A DNA stretch of 12,114 nt, from NCBI GenBank assembly GCA_026770595.1, contig MU634449.1, forward strand, positions 1 to 12,114, written 5' to 3'. A program made the translations under genes and the position numbers. This DNA is from Ochromonadaceae sp. CCMP2298 (lineage: Eukaryota; Sar; Synurophyceae; Ochromonadales; Ochromonadaceae). Of this stretch, positions 6,764-12,114 are shown one piece after another; the first letter of the stretch is position 1; each line of letters starts with the position of its first letter. The notes under the pieces were generated by a model that was given only the letters and a program-made list of their open reading frames with translations, was not told the origin of the DNA and ran no database searches.

Positions 6764-8339
6764 CTATGCCTGGTTCTGCAGATCGTTCTGCCCATGGGCA
6801 ATAGCGTTGGTGGTTTGTTCAATTATGTGTGCAGGCTCGGTGGCCTGTTCTCCCAGTAGATCGTTCTCCGGGATATCTGCTGCCTTAATCGCACCCACTA
6901 CGGTGAGGGGCAGCCAGACTAGGTAGAGGCAGAAGATGGGGACTAGAGCGATGAAGAGAATAACGGAGGACCACCAGCGGAGCTTCGTCTTTGCCTCGTC
7001 CGAGCTGATGAAAGTTGGAGAGGATAGGTGGGGGGTTAGTGGGGCTATATGAAGCGGTCAACAAAGTTATGAAAGCGAAGTGGGGAAGCGCGGAATTAGG
7101 AAAGCAAGTGGGGGGTAGCGGGAAGACTCACGCGTGCCACATGGAGTAGGGAGCCCTATCATCATCGTTGCCCGCAACCGTGAACACCTCTCCGACCGCC
7201 CAGACGGCGTTACCTAAGCGATAGCGATAGGAGTAGAGTACATTGTATAGTAGAGTACATTAGTCGAATGTGGGGGTAATGGTGTGTCGAGTCGCCCACC
7301 TGAGACCCAGAAGACCTGAGCTACATAGTGTGCCACGTCTATTGTCATCCTCTTTGTCTTCGCGGTCACCCAGATGAAGTCCAGCCCAATAAAAAAGGTG
7401 GGAATTAGGCACATTATCCACAAGACTGGGTTCTCGATATTCCACGCCAAGTCCTTGCCCAGCCAGCACAGCATGTGGGCGTGCTCGTATTCGCGCCAGT
7501 TCTGTCAGGATGGGTGGGGCGTCGGTTTCAGCACGAGCGACGAACGAGCATTGCATTACAGAGCCTAATTAACAGAAGACAGTGTAGAGCGCCTACCTCG
7601 AAGTAGGAGAAGCGCGGGTACAGGCCCGCCTCGTTATACTTCACTGTCATGGCTGTGTCCATGGGCAGCAGCTTGAAAGGCTTCAGCACTAGGTGGTAGA
7701 GACACATAAGGCTCAGACCAGCTATCATGATGGTGGAGGCTTCTGGCCGCATCGTGTCATCGTCATTGTGGAAAACCTCACCTAAAGGAGACGGATGTGG
7801 AGGGTGGGGTAGAGTTATTCAGAGAGTTATTCAGAGCGGGGTGGCGGGTTCAAGTGATTTGTCACCCACCCGCCATCCACACGAAGTTCGCCGACAGCCA
7901 CAGTATCGTGACCACCAGCATGTAGAGCTCGAGGAAGCAGCCTGCGTCGACAGCATGGTAGACTAGCACTAGGCACCAAGCGATCGCGCTGAGGCCGAAG
8001 AACCACGCTAAGTTCGTCCAACTCTGAGACCAAGCTAGGTCCTTCAGGATCCACAGGTAGATGTGGAAGTTCTCGGCGCCACGAACAGTGAAATAAACTT
8101 GCGGACTGTGTGTGTGGCATGGGTGGGGGGGTGGGGGGTGAGCGTCGGAGAGAGTGAGATAATGGTCAAGAGCGCCAAGGTCAAGGCGGTGATCACCTCC
8201 AAGGAACGCTTATATGAAACCGACTCCCTGGACCTTTCTCCGGCGCAATTGCTGCTAATGGAACACCCAATTCGGTTGCGTCTGTGTCTACTCCCGGGTA
8301 TTTTGATGCACCAGGCATTTCCTTGATTTCAAGTTCCAT
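6764..8339 (-). CDS. Six-helix membrane protein with two homologous three-helix halves, unknown family (six exons)
   Basis: I do not recognise the family. Minus-strand exons are 8339-8197, 8105-7870, 7781-7597, 7501-7300, 7213-7132 and 7004-6764; introns are 91, 88, 95, 86 and 127 bp, all GT-AG, and the phases join without a stop to give 362 residues. Hydrophobic segments lie at about 79-98, 105-125, 143-160, 213-234, 243-263 and 293-319. The two halves repeat. Half 1 has W66-ILKDLAW73, then NFVWMAGEVF (121-130) and NDDD (132-135). Half 2 has W201-LGKDLAW208, then NAVWAVGEVF (257-266) and NDDD (271-274). The spacing is nearly identical (48 and 49 residues from DLAW to N). This suggests an internally duplicated 3+3 helix bundle, as in pseudo-symmetric transporters or receptors. 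Function is unknown. The tail (324-362) is polar. The start ATG at 8339 has G at +4; the frame is open further upstream, so an additional 5' exon is possible. The 3' end is 130 bp from the convergent 5989-6633 gene. Confidence 0.85.
7217..7261. repeat. Short duplications in intron 4 of the six-helix gene
   Basis: AGTAGAGTACATT occurs at 7232-7244 and again at 7249-7261, and AGCGAT is duplicated at 7217-7228. On the coding strand this block lies just upstream of the exon 5 acceptor, where a branch point would be expected. Confidence 0.8.
7811..7834. repeat. 12-bp tandem duplication in intron 2 of the six-helix gene
   Basis: AGAGTTATTCAG is repeated twice back to back. On the coding strand each unit reads CTGAATAACTCT, and the pair lies 29-52 nt upstream of the exon 3 acceptor. 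The AAC-containing unit is branch-point-like, so the duplication may have doubled the branch site. Confidence 0.8.
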
Positions 8340-8884
8340 GAGGTACCTACCTGTACACCGGTTGTGGACGAGGCACCCGTTCCAATCAAGTAGGAAGGGA
8401 GTGGCTGGAGTGGTGACCCCCCCTTCACCTCCTTCACCCTCATTTCAGCCCAGAAAGATCTTGTTCTGGTCTCCGCGTCGGTGCAAACGAGGCGATTTCA
8501 GGTTTTGCCACGTGGAAAATTTGGTAGTGCAAGTTTTGCCCATTTACACCCTTTTGGCGTCTTTTGTGTTTGCAAGTACCCGTACTCGGGACAAAAGGGG
8601 CAAAACTTGGATATAAAGTTTTGCCCATTTACACTCATCAGTGAGGCAAGAGGGGCAAAACTTGCATGACCAAATTTTCCACGTGCGTTTCACCTCGTTT
8701 GCCCGGCCGCGATCTTTTGCAAAAAACTTGGACGTAAACAATAACCCCGGTTATTTTTTAAAATTGGAAATCGAAAAGGCCCCGCTCTGTGATTCATTGT
8801 CGCAACACAAAGAGCTCCTCACACGGAGATTGAGTCATTCCCTGTGCTCAGATTTTCCGTATTCACTGATCGCCAGAGCGCACA
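8340..8884. promoter_or_regulatory. Divergent promoter region between the six-helix gene and MCM2
   Basis: This 545-bp head-to-head spacer contains no supported gene. A 220-bp foldback element (8483-8702) occupies its middle. Within it are two CACGTG boxes (8509-8514, 8680-8685), one in each arm. TTTGGCGT at 8553-8560 differs by one base from the E2F-type consensus TTTSSCGC. ATTGTCGC at 8796-8803, 82-89 bp before the MCM2 ATG, also occurs in the palindrome of the other divergent promoter. MCM genes are classic E2F/MBF targets in animals, plants and yeast; whether these sites act here is inference. Confidence 0.5.
8483..8702. mobile_element. MITE-like foldback element with long inverted repeats
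   Basis: The outer arms GCAAACGAGGCGA (8483-8495) and TCACCTCGTTTGC (8690-8702) are complementary at 12 of 13 positions. The inner arms 8508-8541 and 8653-8686 are complementary at 31 of 34. Inside is AAGTTTTGCCCATTTACAC as a direct repeat (8531-8549 and 8616-8634). In total the 11-mer AAGTTTTGCCC occurs four times in alternating orientation (8531, 8598 reversed, 8616, 8653 reversed). There is no coding capacity. GATCTT at 8457-8462 and 8711-8716 may be a flanking duplication but is not flush with the arms. A non-mobile regulatory palindrome is the alternative. Confidence 0.6.
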
Positions 8885-11818
8885 ATGGAGGACTCTGCCA
8901 ATAAGAGGCGCAGAATCATCATCGATGACGATGAGGACGCGGAGGAGGTCGCCAGCAACCCGGACGAGTTTATCGACGAGAATGCCGACGAGGATGAAGG
9001 AGAAGGAGAGGATTTGAATGAGAACTGGATGGAGTAAGTTCACTTCACCTGCGCAACAACACAACTGCGACCTCGTTGGCACTTTGTAATCGCGTCTCTT
9101 CTCTTGTTCACTCTTCATTCTTCAGTGATTATGCGCCAGCTCCGCAGCTCGACTACTACGACGACACCGTCCTCGCGAAGGACGATGACGAGGAGTTGTT
9201 CGAGAGTTACGAGAAGCGGGTTCGAGATAGGCTGGCGGCGGAGGAGGAGCTTGATGCGATGGACATCAAGCGCCGCGAGCGCGACCTGCAGACCGAGCAC
9301 AACCTGGAGCGCGTGAATCGCTTCGAGCAAGCCGACCTAGACGAGGAGGACGAGGCGGATGAGGAGGACATGCTGGATGGAGCGGATCGGGCACTGAATC
9401 TGGATGCCTTTGAGTGTCCCTTGAAGGAGTGGATCGCAGAGGAGCGCACGCGGCGCGACATATCTCGCCGTTTCAAGAAGTTCCTGCTCTCCTACTACGT
9501 GGGCATCGACGAGGTCACCAGCTGGGTCAAGCGCCACGAGCACATCGACCCCATCCCCGCGCTTCCTGCACATATGAAGGTCTCCCCGCCGATCTACCCT
9601 ACGAAGATCAGAGCCATGTGCGCGGTCAACTCGGCCTCTCTGGAGATCTCCTACGGACACCTAGCAGAGATGCAGTCTCTACTGGCCATCTGGCTTACCG
9701 ACGTGCCGCGCGACATGCTGCAGATCCTGGATGAGGTGCTGCAGTCAGTAGTGCTGCAGGAGTTCCCGCACTACTCAAAGATCGCAGCGGAGACGCATGT
9801 GCGCGTGGTGAACCTGCCCATCTCCGACCGCCTTCGGGACCTGCGCCAGAGCGATCTCAACAGCCTCATCCGCGTCTCCGGCGTGTGCACGCGCCGCACA
9901 GGCGTGTTTCCGCAGATGAAGGCGGTGGCCTACGACTGCGGCAGCTGTGGGGCCCTGCTGGGTCCCTTCCGCATAACGGGCATCGAGGTGCGCCCAGACA
10001 CATGTGTCGCCTGCTCGGCCAAGGGCCCCTTCCGCGTAAACGCCTCGCGCACCGAGTACGGAAACTACCAACGCATTACGCTGCAGGAGACGCCCGGCTC
10101 GGTGCCCCCTGGCCGCGTGCCCCGCTATAAGGAGGTCATCCTGCTAGGCGACCTGATTGACGTCTGTCGGCCTGGGGAGGAGGTGGAGGTCACTGGCATA
10201 TACATGCACTCCAGCCAGGCCATGTCCAGACGCCTCAACGGCTTCCCCGTCTTCAGTACAGTCATAGAGGCCAACTGCGTGCAGAAGCGCCACGGCAGCT
10301 CCAGCACGCTGCTCTCCGAGGAGGACAAGAGGAAAATTAGGGAACTTGGGAACGACCCCCAGATCGGCGAGCGCATCATCCGCTCCATCGCTCCCTCCAT
10401 CTACGGCCACCGACACGTGAAAATAGGCGTCGCGCTCAGCCTCTTCGGCGGCTGTCACAAAGACACCGGGGCAGGCGGGGGCATGCACCGAGTCAGGGGT
10501 GACATAAACATGCTCCTTTTGGGGGACCCGGGAACCGCCAAGTCCCAGATTCTGAAGTACGCGGAGAAGACCGCCCCGAGAGCGGTGTTCACTGCCGGCA
10601 AAGGTGCTTCGGCGGTTGGGTTGACTGCGGGCGTGCACAAGGACCCAGTGACCAAGGAGTGGACTTTGGAGGGGGGCGCGTTGGTGCTGGCGGACCAGGG
10701 CGTGTGTCTGATCGACGAGTTCGACAAGATGAACGAGCAAGACCGCACCTCCATCCACGAGGCCATGGAGCAGCAGACCATCTCCGTCTCCAAGGCGGGT
10801 ATCGTCACATCACTGCAGGCGCGCTGCGCGGTCATCGCAGCCGCCAATCCCATCGGGGGCCGGTACGACTCCTCCTTCAGCTTCGCGGAGAACGTGGAGC
10901 TCACAGACCCCATCCTGCAGCGATTCGACATCCTCTGCGTGCTGCAGGACGTGGTGGACCCCATCGTGGACGAGCGCCTGGCCTCGTTTGTGGTGGGCAG
11001 CCACATCCGCTCGCACCCCGATGCGGGCCTGTATGCGCCCGAGGTGCCCGCGACAGAGGAGAAGGGGGGGGAGGTGGAGGGAGAGGGGGAGGAAGTGACC
11101 GATGCGGATGCGCCTGATGCTTTGGGCGATCAGCTGGACGACGGACCCAAGCCCCTGGAGCAGGCGATGCTCAGGAAGTACATCGCGTACGCGAGGGGCA
11201 ACGTGAAGCCCATTCTGCACGACCTCGACACGGAGAAGGTACCCGCACTGCCCCCGCACCAGCCCTCCCGACACCCTGCAACACTGAATGCTAATCTGAA
11301 TGCTAATCTGCCCTTCCCCCCACCTCTAGATCGCCACCCTCTACGCCGAGCTGCGCGGGGCCTCGGCTGTAACAGGCGGCGTGCCCATCGCCGTGCGGCA
11401 CATCGAATCAATCATGCGCATGTCCGAAGCCTCGGCCCGCATGCACCTGCGCGACCACGTGCGCGACGACGACGTCGACCTGGCCATCAAAGTGATGCTG
11501 GAGAGCTTCCTGCAGGCGCAGAAGGTGTCTGTGCGCCGCTCCCTGCAAACCGGCTTCCGCAAGTACCTCACCTACGGCGAGGCCTCGAACCAGCTCTTGA
11601 TGCACAAACTGCAGGGGCTGATCGTGGAAGTGGAGCAGTACAAGAAGCTGACCCGCAACACCTCCAGGGACTCAGAGGTGTTCATCAGCGACCTGGAGAA
11701 CCGCGCCAGAGAGCTGAATGTGTTCGACCTGGGCCCCTTCTTCGGCTCCGTGCTGTTCAAGAGACACCACCTCGTGGTGGACAAGGCCAGGGGCGTGATT
11801 GTGAAGCAATATTTGTAG
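8885..11818 (+). CDS. MCM2: MCM2, replicative helicase subunit (three exons)
   Basis: MCM2 is a subunit of the MCM2-7 helicase that is loaded at origins and unwinds DNA. Exons are 8885-9033, 9126-11238 and 11330-11818; introns are 92 and 91 bp, giving 916 residues. The N-terminus has a basic NKRRR followed by acidic runs. DDYAPAPQLDYYDD (50-63) aligns with the human H3-H4 binding segment, with Y52 and Y61 at the spacing of Y81 and Y90. A C4 zinc finger lies at C321, C324, C343 and C346. The AAA+ core has Walker A GDPGTAKS (516-523), GASAVGLTAGV, Walker B LIDEFDKM (578-585), sensor AAANPIGGRYD and the arginine finger in QRFDIL (R649), where the usual residue before RFD is Ser. EHAMEQQ-type (HEAMEQQTISVSKAGIVTSLQARC) helicase sequence is near-identical to human MCM2. 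An acidic insert follows about residue 690. The C-terminal PIAVRHIESIMRMSEASARMH is the winged-helix approach. Reading through intron 2 in frame would give a chimeric tail, so splicing is needed. Confidence 0.97.
11284..11310 (+). repeat. 12-bp tandem duplication around the presumed branch point of MCM2 intron 2
   Basis: CTGAATGCTAAT is repeated twice and followed by CTG. Each copy contains GCTAAT, a good match to a eukaryotic branch-point sequence. It lies about 20-45 nt upstream of the CTCTAG acceptor at 11329. Confidence 0.85.
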
Positions 11819-12080
11819 ACTACCGTGCATGCACAGACAACTAAGTTCAGAACGACGTACACAGGTAGGCAGAAATAGGTACATTCCTCTTATACCCTCC
11901 GCGTCGGCAGTAGATAGTGGATATTTGCTTCCGTCTGGATTAAGAAGGCACGCTCGTTCCAAAAAATATATATTTGATGCTGTACATGTCTATGCATATT
12001 GACATTCTGCAACCTATTTAGAGCACAGAGCATAGTGCATAGAGCACAGACCACATATAGCCCACAGTCTACCCCAGTCT
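11819..12080. other. Convergent 3' intergenic region
   Basis: This 262-bp interval lies between the MCM2 stop and the stop of a minus-strand gene at the right edge. It holds an AT-rich stretch (AAAAAATATATATTTG near 11960) that could serve polyadenylation, and a set of diverged GAGCACAGA / GAGCATAG-type short repeats at about 12020-12050. No gene is seen in it. Confidence 0.5.
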
Positions 12081-12114
12081 CTATTTCTTCAGCAGGTTCT
12101 TGAAAAAGTCCCCC
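12081..12114 (-). CDS. C-terminal codons of an unidentified gene (partial, enters from right edge)
   Basis: Read on the minus strand from the window edge, the sequence gives G-D-F-F-K-N-L-L-K-K and then TAG at 12083-12081. The composition, amphipathic with a lysine-rich end, looks like a genuine protein C-terminus, and the convergent arrangement beside MCM2 fits the gene spacing elsewhere here. Eleven codons are too few to name a protein or to exclude chance. Confidence 0.35.
   Translation of the reverse strand, partial: GDFFKNLLKK

Noticed and set aside
9076-11844. A single uninterrupted 922-residue reading of MCM2
   Set aside because: It opens inside intron 1 and runs through intron 2, so the true C-terminal 162 residues are replaced by out-of-frame sequence. 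Splicing at 11239-11329 restores the conserved MCM2 end.

Overview
This window comes from a compact nuclear genome, probably of a unicellular eukaryote. It holds seven protein-coding genes, five of them complete, and almost all are interrupted by short GT-AG introns. Thirteen complete introns can be placed: 12 are 75-127 bp and one is 224 bp. Coding regions are GC-rich, intergenic regions are short and more AT-rich, and stops are TAA or TAG. I cannot assign the lineage from sequence alone. The 5-phosphatase and the duplicated membrane protein look protist-like, but that is an impression, not a result.

Layout, left to right. (1) The minus-strand 5' end of DDB1 (three exons, running off the left edge). 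Its third intron contains a perfect 7-bp satellite at the window edge. (2) A two-exon minus-strand purine nucleoside phosphorylase with all key active-site residues and an unusual hydrophobic C-terminal tail. (3) An AT-rich spacer with a perfect 17-bp inverted repeat and a 58-bp tandem duplication that copies the end of the next gene. (4) A three-exon minus-strand inositol polyphosphate 5-phosphatase. It has a roughly 290-residue low-complexity insert inside its catalytic domain and a C-terminal CaaX box. (5) A divergent promoter with a perfect 17-bp palindrome, leading to a two-exon plus-strand gene for a small single-pass membrane protein. (6) A six-exon minus-strand gene that I assembled exon by exon. 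It encodes a 362-residue membrane protein built from two homologous three-helix halves. (7) A second divergent promoter holding a 220-bp foldback element. (8) A complete three-exon MCM2. (9) The last codons of a convergent minus-strand gene at the right edge.

The genes do not form a pathway: DNA repair/ubiquitin ligation, purine salvage, phosphoinositide signalling, replication licensing and two unknown membrane proteins. What links them is arrangement, in head-to-head pairs (5-phosphatase with the single-pass protein, duplicated membrane protein with MCM2) and tail-to-tail pairs. The most novel items are the two-fold repeated membrane protein, the membrane-tailed PNP, the CaaX 5-phosphatase with a duplicated C-terminal coding remnant, and the foldback element upstream of MCM2.
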